The notes: generated from the letters alone by a model not told the origin. Numbered from the stretch's first letter, positions 1 to 6,833 are shown. The stretch is 13,792 bases of DNA from Bacteroidota bacterium (GCA_025355225.1 JANYAB010000735.1:1-13792); one strand, 5' to 3'. Numbers and translations are program-made.

Positions 1-468
1 CGGCAAAGTAATATCACCAATACGTAAACCATTCCGACCGGTTTTATCCATATAGGTTGGCCCTATACCTTTAAGCGTAGAACCGATTTTACCGGCACCC
101 ATCTTTTTTTCAGACGCGGCATCAAGCAATTGGTGCGTGGGCAATATAAGGTGTGCTTTTTTGGCGATCACCAGGTTTTTACTGGCTAAAAGATCGTGGC
201 CTGATTCTTTCAGTTTTTCTATTTCCTTCTTTAGCGTGATGGGATCTATTACCACCCCATTACCAATAAGGTTCATGGTGTTTTTGAAAAATATACCAGA
301 TGGTATAGTATTCAACACAAATTTCTTTCCGTCAAATTCCAATGTATGCCCGGCGTTCGGGCCGCCCTGGAAGCGTGCTATCAGGTCATAATCCGCACTC
401 AATACGTCAACAATTTTTCCTTTGCCTTCATCGCCCCATTGGAGGCCTAATAATACGTCAACAGCCAT
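1..468 (-). CDS. purA: Adenylosuccinate synthetase, 5' part (C-terminus outside window)
   Basis: PurA joins IMP and aspartate using GTP, the first committed step from IMP to AMP, in the cytoplasm. The visible 156 residues read without interruption from ATG at 468 to the window edge; family members are about 420-430 residues, so roughly a third is present. Residues 10-18 (QWGDEGKGK) are the family's GTP/IMP-binding signature with the catalytic Asp13. Residues 35-42 (GGPNAGHT) include the catalytic His41. Residues 130-139 (STLKGIGPTY) match the IMP-binding signature. The start is fixed by the TAATG junction, where the stop of the upstream nucleotidyltransferase gene shares one base with this ATG, which implies translational coupling. 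The family and the start are certain; the truncation is caused only by the window edge. Confidence 0.97.
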   Translation of the reverse strand, partial: MAVDVLLGLQWGDEGKGKIVDVLSADYDLIARFQGGPNAGHTLEFDGKKFVLNTIPSGIFFKNTMNLIGNGVVIDPITLKKEIEKLKESGHDLLASKNLVIAKKAHLILPTHQLLDAASEKKMGAGKIGSTLKGIGPTYMDKTGRNGLRIGDITLP

Positions 469-1172
469 TAATTTCTATTTTTCTTCTTGCTAATAATTTC
501 TTCAATTGATTTCTGCCTTTCGGTTTCAGCGTCAATTTTCTTTTGCTGAAGTGCACGGACATAATTTCTTATTTCTGTTGAAAGTTTATCCTTTATCACA
601 TCCCAGTTAATCGACCTTAAACTGGCTGGATCTTCATCTAAATCAGCTTCGTTAAAATCCGACAAGGACTTTAATGCTGATGCAATATCATGATTAGGAT
701 ACATTTTTGAATAAAAGTCAATCAGGTCAGCAAATGTATAAACATTTAATAACTCGAACACATCATAATAATCTTTCTTTGAAGTTCGGCTTGCAGCGGC
801 GTGAATTTTCATAGCCCCAATGTCTTCAATAGATGCTATTCTAAGATCAGCATACGCATCCTCATTATTAATAAACTTTTCATAGCTATATAAAAAATCT
901 ACTTTAATATGATCGATGCTGGTAAAAACACCATATTTATTGTTTCCACCTATTTGTATTCTTTCCTTGAAATGGGTTTTTAAATATGTTATGAATTCGC
1001 TTACTTCAAAAAGCTGATTGGTAAATAAGTCAAGATCGATTGATATTCTATGTCCTAAACGTAAACTTAACGCGGTTCCTCCAGCCAGCCTAAAATCTTT
1101 TAATTCTTTTAGGCTCATCAATTCTTTTAAAAGGGCCAGACATGGGGGGTTAACTGTTTGAAATTGTAACAT
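468..1172 (-). CDS. AbiEii/MenT-like nucleotidyltransferase, probable toxin
   Basis: This 234-residue protein belongs to the nucleotidyltransferase AbiEii toxin family (DUF1814-like, pol-beta fold). The core motif runs AGGTAL (residues 30-35), GHR (40-42), then acidic Asp46 and Asp48 in a DLDLF run; a third acidic residue is Asp92 in VDFL. The second conserved block is present at 121-137: Lys122, Arg129, Lys133-Asp134 and Asp137. All expected catalytic positions are therefore intact. Characterised relatives (AbiEii, MenT) transfer nucleotides, for MenT to tRNA, and block growth; that activity here is inference. The C-terminus (about 205-234) is highly charged and helical-looking. The start lies inside the upstream DUF6922 gene (46-nt overlap) and the stop overlaps the purA start by one base. 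The partner gene makes a type II or IV toxin-antitoxin module the best reading; a non-toxic housekeeping NTase is possible. Confidence 0.88.
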   Translation of the reverse strand: MLQFQTVNPPCLALLKELMSLKELKDFRLAGGTALSLRLGHRISIDLDLFTNQLFEVSEFITYLKTHFKERIQIGGNNKYGVFTSIDHIKVDFLYSYEKFINNEDAYADLRIASIEDIGAMKIHAAASRTSKKDYYDVFELLNVYTFADLIDFYSKMYPNHDIASALKSLSDFNEADLDEDPASLRSINWDVIKDKLSTEIRNYVRALQQKKIDAETERQKSIEEIISKKKNRN

Positions 1173-1420
1173 CTAAAATCTTCTAATTTTAAGCCGAATA
1201 AAACACAAGCAAAGGACATCGTATTATTCATTAAATACCTTGCATTCAGCAATGCATTTTTTACCTTATCTTCCCTATAAAAATTTAAAATGGAGATGAT
1301 ATCATCAAGAGTCCCTCGTTCAAAAATTTTTTTTATTACAAATTCTGCATTCTTCTCATAGTCGATCTTTTCCATATCAACATCCCAAAAGGCCTGTTTG
1401 CTTAAAATCGGTTTATCCAT
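1127..1420 (-). CDS. DUF6922-like small protein, probable antitoxin of the NTase
   Basis: A 97-residue protein with an N-terminal SKQAFWDVDMEKIDYEK run, then an ERGTLDDIISILNFYREDKVK-type segment and a LEDFRCYNFKQ end. This resembles, from memory, the small DUF6922 proteins commonly encoded just upstream of AbiEii-type nucleotidyltransferases. It starts 4 nt after the fur stop, and its last 46 nt overlap the NTase start in another frame, a strong sign of coupled synthesis. No recognisable DNA-binding helix-turn-helix is visible, unlike AbiEi antitoxins, which carry a winged helix. Antitoxin function is inferred from size, order and overlap only. The upstream purine-rich AGAAAAG can serve as a weak ribosome-binding site. 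I see no separate promoter. Confidence 0.8.
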   Translation of the reverse strand: MDKPILSKQAFWDVDMEKIDYEKNAEFVIKKIFERGTLDDIISILNFYREDKVKNALLNARYLMNNTMSFACVLFGLKLEDFRCYNFKQLTPHVWPF

Positions 1421-1424
1421 GGTA

Positions 1425-1892
1425 CTAAACTTTTCTTTCGCAATACCCGGCCTTTAGTTTTTCACAGTTACCATACAGGTTTAATGAGTGGTGCTTGATC
1501 TCGAATTTTAACAATCCACCCATCATACTTTGTATTTGCTGGATGCGCGGGTCGCAAAATTCAACCACTTTGCCGCAATCAATGCAAATAATATGGTCAT
1601 GCTGTTTGTAGCCATAGGATTTTTCAAATTGGGCCATGTTTTTACCAAACTGGTGTTTGGTTACCAGATCGCATGATACTAAAAGCTCCAGCGTGTTATA
1701 CACCGTTGCCCGGCTGACCCGATATTTTTTATTTTTCATGTGGATATACAATGATTCCACATCAAAATGGTCGCTTCTGGAATAGATTTCTTCCAGTATA
1801 GCAAAACGCTCAGGGGTTTTCCGGAGGCTTTTATTTTCGAGGTATGCTTCGAAAATCTTTTTAACCATGGCTATGGTTTCCTGTTGAGGCAT
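1425..1892 (-). CDS. Fur-family metal-dependent transcriptional repressor
   Basis: A 155-residue Fur superfamily regulator. The N-terminal winged helix (about 10-85) includes the recognition helix SRATVYNTLELL at 60-71. The C-terminal dimerisation and metal domain begins at HDHIICIDCG (98-107), with Cys103 and Cys106 forming the first CxxC of the structural zinc site and a regulatory-site His/Asp cluster nearby. The usual second CxxC is not seen: the C-terminus has Cys143 and Cys151 eight residues apart, so zinc binding may differ. Whether it senses iron, zinc, manganese or peroxide (Fur, Zur, Mur or PerR) cannot be decided here. It lies downstream of RSH and upstream of the toxin-like module and purA. 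A TAnnTTTG -7 box stands 18 bases upstream of the start codon. Confidence 0.95.
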   Translation of the reverse strand: MPQQETIAMVKKIFEAYLENKSLRKTPERFAILEEIYSRSDHFDVESLYIHMKNKKYRVSRATVYNTLELLVSCDLVTKHQFGKNMAQFEKSYGYKQHDHIICIDCGKVVEFCDPRIQQIQSMMGGLLKFEIKHHSLNLYGNCEKLKAGYCERKV

Positions 1893-2013
1893 GATCTATT
1901 ATTAAAGGGTCAAAGTTATTTAAATTAGTTTAGAGTTGATTAAGTTTATTGAGTTGCTTAGGTTTTCGAAGTCAACTATTTACCCAGTCAACCACGCACC
2001 TAATCAACCAACA
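1893..2013. other. RSH-fur intergenic region with degenerate GTTGA-type repeat
   Basis: This 121-bp gap holds the fur -7 box and a low-complexity stretch. GTTGATTA at 1935-1942 is matched by the inverted TAATCAAC at 2001-2008, and further GAGTTG and GTCAAC words lie between. The arms are about 58 bp apart, too far for a typical terminator, so it reads more like decayed intergenic repeat sequence. I see no small gene here. Confidence 0.4.
1911..1918 (-). promoter_or_regulatory. -7 promoter box upstream of fur
   Basis: On the minus strand this reads TAACTTTG, an exact match to the Bacteroidota -7 consensus TAnnTTTG. It predicts a transcript start near 1907 and a leader of about 15 nt before the fur ATG at 1892. 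No clear -33 TTG is seen at the usual spacing. If real, it drives fur, the DUF6922/NTase pair and purA as one unit. Confidence 0.45.
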
Positions 2014-4236
2014 TCAAGATGCTTTCTCAATAGCCGAATCGAAACGGTTTACGGCGGTAACTCCTTTCACCATCTTTAATTTTTTTATCAGGTTATCAAG
2101 GTGTTCTGTATCATTCACATATACCATTATCGAACCTTCAAAAATGCCATTGTCACTATCAACAGTAATTGACCGCATATTTACTTTAAAATCATTAGAG
2201 ATCACTGTGGTTAATTTATTGATCAGCCCTACGTCATCTATACCTGTAATCCTTAACCCGGTTAAGAATGCCAGTTCCTGCTGGTTCGTCCATCTGGCCT
2301 TTACGATACGGTAACCATAATTTGCCATCAGTTTGGCGGCATTGGGGCAATTGGTACGGTGTATTTTTATGCCATCGCTAACTGTAATAAAACCAAACAC
2401 ATCATCGCCGGGTATGGGGTTACAACAATTGGCCAATTTATAGTCAATTTTTTGCATATCCTCGCCAATAAGCAGCATATCGCTGTCCTTGGTTTTAATA
2501 TTTCGCAAAAGGCTTTGTACCTGTTCGTTTTCTATTTTATCCTGCGGTTTATTCTCAATTACCTTTTCCGAGGCCTGGTACTCCTTCAGGTCTTTCATAT
2601 CGATAACACCCTGCGCGATATTAAAGAATAGGTCCTGGGTGGATTGCAGTTTAAAGTAATAGCTTAACTTGTGGATGTTCTCAGAGTTGTAAGTTATTTT
2701 TAGCGATTTCAGCTTGCGCTCCAGTATCTCTTTACCTTCATCAGCTATTTTTCGTTTTTCTTCCTTGAGGGCCGATTTGATCTTGGCTTTTGCCTTTGCC
2801 GTAACCACTATATTCAGCCAGTCTTCCTTCGGGGTCTGTTTGCTTGAGGTGATCACCTCAACCTGGTCGCCATTTTGCAGTTTGTAGCTTAACGGAACCA
2901 GCTTATGGTTCACTTTTGCCCCGATACAGCTTGCTCCTACGTCTGAATGGATCTCGAACGCAAAGTCGAGCGCTGTGGCGTTTAGCGGTAATTGAATAAG
3001 CGCGCCTTTCGGTGTGAAAATGAATATTTCGTCCGAAAATAAATTCATTTTAAAATCATCCAGAAAATCGAGTGCATTGGATTCGGGGTTTTTCAGCATA
3101 TCGCGCACTTTTTGCACCCATTGGTCCAGGCCACTATCGCTTGATGATTCTTTGTATTTCCAATGTGCTGCAAAACCCTTCTCCGCAATCTCATTCATGC
3201 GTTTAGTTCGTATCTGCACTTCAACCCACTGGCCACGCGGGCCCATTACGGTGGTGTGCAATGATTCATACCCGTTAGCTTTTGGAGACGATATCCAGTC
3301 GCGCAACCTGTCAGGATTAGGGCGGTACAGGTCGGTAACTATTGAATAAGCCTTCCAGCATTCCGACTTTTCATTTTCTGGCATACTGTCGAGAATGATC
3401 CTGATAGCAAAAAGGTCATACACTTCCTCAAAGGGGATAGCCTTTTTTTTCATTTTATTCCAGATGGAATGAATAGATTTCGGCCTGCCAAACACGTCGG
3501 CATGTAAGCCTTGCCCCTCAAGTACTTTCCTTACCGGCTCAATAAAATCCCTGATAAACTTTTCCCGTTCAGCCTTTTTTTCGTTTAGCTTGTTTTTTAT
3601 GAATTGGTAGGTTTCGCCTTCCATATATTTCATGGAAAGGTCTTCCAGTTCTGATTTTATCGCGTATAATCCCAACCTGTGCGCCAGGGGGGCATACAGG
3701 TAAACGGTTTCGGATGAAAGCTTAAGCTGCTTATCGCGCGGCATATACTCCATCGTACGCATATTGTGCAGCCGATCGGCCAATTTTATTAATATTACCC
3801 TTACATCATCCGCAAGGGTAAGCAGCATTTTTCGGAAGTTTTCGGCCTGTAAAGAGCTATTGGTATCAAATACGCCAGATATTTTAGTTAATCCGTCGAT
3901 AATTTTAGTTACTTTTTTTCCAAACTCTCTTTCAATATCATCGAGGCTTACGTCGGTATCCTCCACCACATCATGCAATAAAGCGCATACAATTGATGTG
4001 GTACCCAAACCTATTTCTTCCGCTGCAATTTGTGCTACTGCAATAGGATGGTATATATAGGGTTCGCCCGATTTACGGCGCATATCTTTATGACTTTCAA
4101 GAGCCATATCGAATGCTTTGCGTATCATCCGTTTATCGCCTTTCTGCAAGGTCGATTTACTTGCACGCAATAAAGCACGGTATCTTTTTAGTATCTCGTT
4201 TTTTTCAGCTTCAATATCAATCACTAAATCTTTCAT
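2014..4236 (-). CDS. rsh: Bifunctional (p)ppGpp synthetase/hydrolase (RelA/SpoT family)
   Basis: A long RSH stringent-response enzyme that makes and degrades (p)ppGpp in the cytoplasm. In 740-residue numbering from the ATG at 4236 the order is: HD hydrolase domain (His63; HD at 88-89 and ED at 92-93, an intact HDxxED site), synthetase domain (about 248-345, with GRPKSIHSIWNKM at 250-262 and DLFAIRI at 274-280), TGS domain (about 405-465), a Cys-Cys zinc-finger-like CCNPIPGDD at 604-612, and a C-terminal ACT domain (about 658-735). The RLRD at 310-313 before WISSPKANGYESLHTT occupies the RxKD-type position of bifunctional enzymes, so both activities are expected. An ATG 24 nt further upstream (4260) is in frame, but AGAGG lies 5 nt before the ATG at 4236, which I therefore prefer. 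It is divergent from the DUF4294 operon and upstream of fur and purA; PurA is a known target of (p)ppGpp. Confidence 0.96.
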   Translation of the reverse strand: MKDLVIDIEAEKNEILKRYRALLRASKSTLQKGDKRMIRKAFDMALESHKDMRRKSGEPYIYHPIAVAQIAAEEIGLGTTSIVCALLHDVVEDTDVSLDDIEREFGKKVTKIIDGLTKISGVFDTNSSLQAENFRKMLLTLADDVRVILIKLADRLHNMRTMEYMPRDKQLKLSSETVYLYAPLAHRLGLYAIKSELEDLSMKYMEGETYQFIKNKLNEKKAEREKFIRDFIEPVRKVLEGQGLHADVFGRPKSIHSIWNKMKKKAIPFEEVYDLFAIRIILDSMPENEKSECWKAYSIVTDLYRPNPDRLRDWISSPKANGYESLHTTVMGPRGQWVEVQIRTKRMNEIAEKGFAAHWKYKESSSDSGLDQWVQKVRDMLKNPESNALDFLDDFKMNLFSDEIFIFTPKGALIQLPLNATALDFAFEIHSDVGASCIGAKVNHKLVPLSYKLQNGDQVEVITSSKQTPKEDWLNIVVTAKAKAKIKSALKEEKRKIADEGKEILERKLKSLKITYNSENIHKLSYYFKLQSTQDLFFNIAQGVIDMKDLKEYQASEKVIENKPQDKIENEQVQSLLRNIKTKDSDMLLIGEDMQKIDYKLANCCNPIPGDDVFGFITVSDGIKIHRTNCPNAAKLMANYGYRIVKARWTNQQELAFLTGLRITGIDDVGLINKLTTVISNDFKVNMRSITVDSDNGIFEGSIMVYVNDTEHLDNLIKKLKMVKGVTAVNRFDSAIEKAS

Positions 4237-4318
4237 GTTCGCCTCTGCGTATAATATCATTAACTTGCAACAAAATTTTAAATTGCAGGTTATTATTCAA
4301 ATACCCCAAAAATTGCGC

Positions 4319-4326
4319 TAATTTTG
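4319..4326 (+). promoter_or_regulatory. -7 promoter box for the DUF4294-gpx-bshB1 operon
   Basis: TAATTTTG matches the TAnnTTTG consensus exactly and ends 14 nt before the ATG at 4341. It predicts a very short leader of about 11 nt, TAGGTAAAATT, containing a weak AGG. No convincing -33 TTG is visible. Confidence 0.45.
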
Positions 4327-4340
4327 TGTTAGGTAAAATT

Positions 4341-4955
4341 ATGAAATTTATTGGTTTTCTTTTGCTGTTTTGCTGTTTCGTGGGCCTGGTAAGAGCCCAG
4401 GAGCAAAAGCCGCGTCCATTAGAGCTTGGCAAAAATGATACCTTAAAAACTTATGTCACTGTTCTTGACGGTGAATTGGTGCCAATGATAGTTACAGATG
4501 AGGTTAAAATAGTCGATGTTCGGATATTTAAAACCAGGGCAGACCGCGACCAATACAATCGTTTAAAGTATAATATTTATAAAGTACTGCCTTATGCTAA
4601 GTTTGCGGCTGAAAGATACCAAAAATTGCAGCGGGACCTGGCAACAACGCCTGATAAAAAACAACAGAAGCAGATGGTGAACGTTTGCGAAAACGAGATA
4701 AAGGATCTATTTAAAAGGGAAATTGAGAACCTGACAATTAGTCAGGGTGAAATATTAATCAAACTTATTGACAGACAAACAGGTAATACCAGTTACGAAA
4801 TGGTCAAAGAATTAAAGGGCGGTTTAAAAGCTTTTATGTTGCAGTCGGTAGCCCGCATTTTTGGCCATGATCTAAAGGAAACGTATGACCCCTACGAAGA
4901 ACGGGATATCGAGTCGATTCTTCAGCAGGCGGGATACTATTCCTACAAAAATTAA
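4341..4955 (+). CDS. DUF4294 family exported protein
   Basis: A 204-residue protein recognised as DUF4294, a family restricted, as far as I know, to Bacteroidota and of unknown function. Residues 1-19 form a signal peptide: Lys2, a hydrophobic core, and a likely cleavage after VRA19. There is no lipobox, so it should be periplasmic rather than a lipoprotein. The mature part opens with a beta-rich stretch (DGELVPMIVTDEVKIVDVRIF, in two parts at about 46-66), then a charged helical region rich in Lys and Gln (about 70-145) and a C-terminus ending in tyrosines. Only two nucleotides separate its stop from the next gene, so it is cotranscribed with the peroxidase and BshB1. The reading frame is open further upstream, but the signal peptide and promoter fix the start at 4341. 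Confidence 0.9.
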   Translation: MKFIGFLLLFCCFVGLVRAQEQKPRPLELGKNDTLKTYVTVLDGELVPMIVTDEVKIVDVRIFKTRADRDQYNRLKYNIYKVLPYAKFAAERYQKLQRDLATTPDKKQQKQMVNVCENEIKDLFKREIENLTISQGEILIKLIDRQTGNTSYEMVKELKGGLKAFMLQSVARIFGHDLKETYDPYEERDIESILQQAGYYSYKN

Positions 4956-4957
4956 TA

Positions 4958-5458
4958 ATGAATAATAACGACATCTACCAGTTTAATGTACAACAGTTAG
5001 ACGGTGAAGAAATAAATTTATCCGAATATAAGGATAAGGTTCTTTTAATAGTAAATACCGCATCGCAATGTGGTTTTACTCCTCAGCTTAAAGACTTAAC
5101 AGCCTTGAAAAATGAATTTAAGGATAAAGACTTCGAAATTCTGGCCTTTCCATCTAACGATTTTGGCGGGCAGGAACCTTTGGAAGGCAAAGAAATAGTG
5201 GACTTTTGTAAGAGCACGGGCACCAATTACCCTGTTTTTGAAAAAATCAGGGTAAGAGGACCTTATGCGCATCCTTTATACCAGTTTTTCGCTGATAAAA
5301 AACAAAATGGTAAATTGAACTCTGTTCCGAGGTGGAACTTCCATAAGTTTTTAATTAATAAAGCCGGTTTGGTTACCGACTTTTTTTATCCGTTTACAAA
5401 ACCGACGTCATCCAAGATCAGGAAGAAGATCGCGCGTTTGCTGTCTGTTGATCATTAA
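4958..5458 (+). CDS. Glutathione peroxidase family thiol peroxidase
   Basis: A 166-residue GPx-fold protein, typical in length for bacterial monomeric GPx. The catalytic tetrad is complete: peroxidatic Cys38 in NTASQCGF (cysteine, not selenocysteine), Gln72 in FGGQEP, and Trp126-Asn127 in PRWNFHKF. Cys84 in DFCKSTGTNYPVF is at the resolving-cysteine position of thioredoxin-dependent GPx, while the middle cysteine of FPCNQFGG-type enzymes is Ser66. This predicts a thioredoxin-type, not glutathione-type, reductant. It lacks a signal peptide and is probably cytoplasmic. It sits 2 nt after the DUF4294 gene and 9 nt before bshB1, in one operon. Its partner thiol is unproven; the bacillithiol gene next door suggests a link. 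Confidence 0.95.
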   Translation: MNNNDIYQFNVQQLDGEEINLSEYKDKVLLIVNTASQCGFTPQLKDLTALKNEFKDKDFEILAFPSNDFGGQEPLEGKEIVDFCKSTGTNYPVFEKIRVRGPYAHPLYQFFADKKQNGKLNSVPRWNFHKFLINKAGLVTDFFYPFTKPTSSKIRKKIARLLSVDH

Positions 5459-5467
5459 CTTTTTTGT

Positions 5468-6190
5468 ATGCTTAAATTAGACATATTGGTTTTACCGGTT
5501 CACCCCGATGATGCTGAGTTGGGATGTTCAGGTACTATTTTAAAAGAGATCGGCTTAGGAAAAAAGGTTGGGATTGTTGATTTGACCCGTGGGGAACTGG
5601 GTACCCGGGGAACAGCTGAAATTCGCGACCGGGAAGCCGCTGCCGCAGCGAAAATTCTTGGACTCGCTATAAGGGACAATCTTTCGCTTCCGGACGGTTT
5701 TTTTGAAAATACTAAGGAATACCAATTAAAGGTGATCGAAGTGATCCGCAGGTATCAGCCTGAAATTATAATCACCAACGCTTATCATGACCGGCACCCC
5801 GATCATGGGAGAGCGAATGAGCTGGTGGAAGCCTCCGCGTTTTTAGCCGGTCTAAGAAAAGTAGAAACGATTTCCAACGGTATAAAACAGGAAGCCTGGC
5901 GGCCTAATTTAGTATTACACTTTATTCAGGACAACTATATTAAACCCGATATCCTGATTGATATTACCAGTTATTGGGACAAAAAGGTAGAGAGTATCCG
6001 CGCCTTTGGCTCCCAGTTTTTTAACCCGGGCTGGCAGGACGAGCCGCAAACCTATATTTCGTCGCCGGATTTTATTGAGGTTATTGAAGGAAGAGCAAGG
6101 GAGTTTGGAAAAAGCATAGGTGTAAGATACGCCGAAGGGTTTACTTCCCAAAAAATCCTGGGCGTAGATAGCCTGTCCGATTTAAAATAG
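5468..6190 (+). CDS. bshB1: Bacillithiol biosynthesis deacetylase BshB1
   Basis: BshB1 is a zinc-dependent LmbE/PIG-L-fold enzyme that removes acetyl from GlcNAc-malate to give GlcN-malate, the second step of bacillithiol synthesis. The 240-residue length fits the family. Metal ligands His12 and Asp15 lie in VHPDDAELG with catalytic Asp14. HPDH at 110-113 supplies the third ligand, His113, the same numbering as the Bacillus cereus homologue BcZBP. The LTRGELGTRGT stretch at 39-49 and FGSQF further on are also family-typical. It begins 9 nt after the peroxidase stop and closes the operon; its TAG stop lies inside the left arm of the terminator hairpin. Other bsh genes are not in the window. 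Confidence 0.95.
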   Translation: MLKLDILVLPVHPDDAELGCSGTILKEIGLGKKVGIVDLTRGELGTRGTAEIRDREAAAAAKILGLAIRDNLSLPDGFFENTKEYQLKVIEVIRRYQPEIIITNAYHDRHPDHGRANELVEASAFLAGLRKVETISNGIKQEAWRPNLVLHFIQDNYIKPDILIDITSYWDKKVESIRAFGSQFFNPGWQDEPQTYISSPDFIEVIEGRAREFGKSIGVRYAEGFTSQKILGVDSLSDLK

Positions 6191-6223
6191 AGACAACCCA
6201 ATTATAGGGTTGTCTCTATTTTA
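6183..6223. terminator. Bidirectional rho-independent terminator
   Basis: A perfect 17-bp inverted repeat: TAAAATAGAGACAACCC at 6183-6199 and its complement at 6207-6223, with a 7-nt loop AATTATA. It is flanked by A-run and T-run sequence on both sides, so it works in either direction. It contains the bshB1 stop (6188-6190) and the stop of the convergent gene (6221-6223), and so serves both transcripts. Confidence 0.92.
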
Positions 6224-6664
6224 CGCCCTTACATATTCAAAGCGATTATTATCGTTACTTCTTTCCCTTCTCAGTTTATTTTCCTTTGCAAGCTTCAGAA
6301 GTATGCCTGATAACTCGGAAGTTTTGAAATCAGAGTCATAGTTATCTTTGCAATATTCTGCAATATCCGATATGGAATGCCTCGTATCAAAGAAATCAGT
6401 AGATAATAATTGGTTTAAAATTTTAGTGGCCCCCGGCTTTTTACGGCCCTGTGAAGAAAGGTTTTCATCTTCGTCGCCTGATTTTGGTTTGCGCCCTTTT
6501 TTATTGAACGTATCTGTGCCATCGATATCCCCTTTCTCTGATTCGATTATCGCATCTAAAAAACGATCAATAATTTTTACCTGGACTGCTTCGGACCGGA
6601 ATGAATTAACAACTTCAGAAATCTCTAATAGTTGTTTTTTTAATTTTTCAATATGCTTGCTCAT
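6221..6664 (-). CDS. Unrecognised 147-residue protein, possible winged-helix C-terminus
   Basis: I do not recognise a named family. Residues 1-40 are a Lys/Glu-rich amphipathic helix that could be coiled coil. Residues 45-78 are low-complexity and charged (KKGRKPKSGDEDE and QGRKKPG), a likely flexible linker that could touch nucleic acid. Residues 78-147 look folded: a KILNQLLSTDFF helix, SISDIAEYCKDNY, then FKTSELSGILLKLAKENKLRRERS and a final strand FEYVRA, resembling a helix-turn-helix with a wing. A DNA- or RNA-binding role is only inferred. The gene is monocistronic, with a GGGAGG Shine-Dalgarno 12 nt before the ATG and an exact TAAATTTG promoter box upstream. It ends inside the shared terminator. 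Codon use looks like its neighbours. Confidence 0.8.
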   Translation of the reverse strand: MSKHIEKLKKQLLEISEVVNSFRSEAVQVKIIDRFLDAIIESEKGDIDGTDTFNKKGRKPKSGDEDENLSSQGRKKPGATKILNQLLSTDFFDTRHSISDIAEYCKDNYDSDFKTSELSGILLKLAKENKLRRERSNDNNRFEYVRA

Positions 6665-6703
6665 GATCGATATTAACCTCCCGAATACGGGTTATATAAA
6701 ATA

Positions 6704-6711
6704 CAAATTTA
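6704..6711 (-). promoter_or_regulatory. -7 promoter box for the 147-residue protein gene
   Basis: The minus strand reads TAAATTTG, an exact TAnnTTTG match. The predicted leader is about 36 nt. It contains GGGAGG, and a short CCCG-TATT-CGGG hairpin (6680-6691) whose right arm includes the first Gs of that Shine-Dalgarno. Confidence 0.45.
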
Positions 6712-6833
6712 CCTATCATAATAATTAAAAATATAGTCTATTGTGGTTAAAGAATAGTATATATTAATATTTAGGCAATTACTAAACGCAAGTATGCAAT
6801 TATAGTATGTATAAGACTAAAAATTAACTATTG

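Noticed and set aside
4237..4260. An RSH start 8 codons upstream at the ATG at 4260
   Set aside because: It is possible, but only the ATG at 4236 has a good AGAGG Shine-Dalgarno at 5 nt.
4113..4340. An in-frame N-terminal extension of the DUF4294 protein
   Set aside because: It overlaps the RSH gene on the other strand, and would bury a clear signal peptide; the promoter box at 4319-4326 lies within it.
4958..5458. A selenocysteine-containing glutathione peroxidase
   Set aside because: The peroxidatic position 38 is an ordinary TGT cysteine codon and there is no in-frame TGA.
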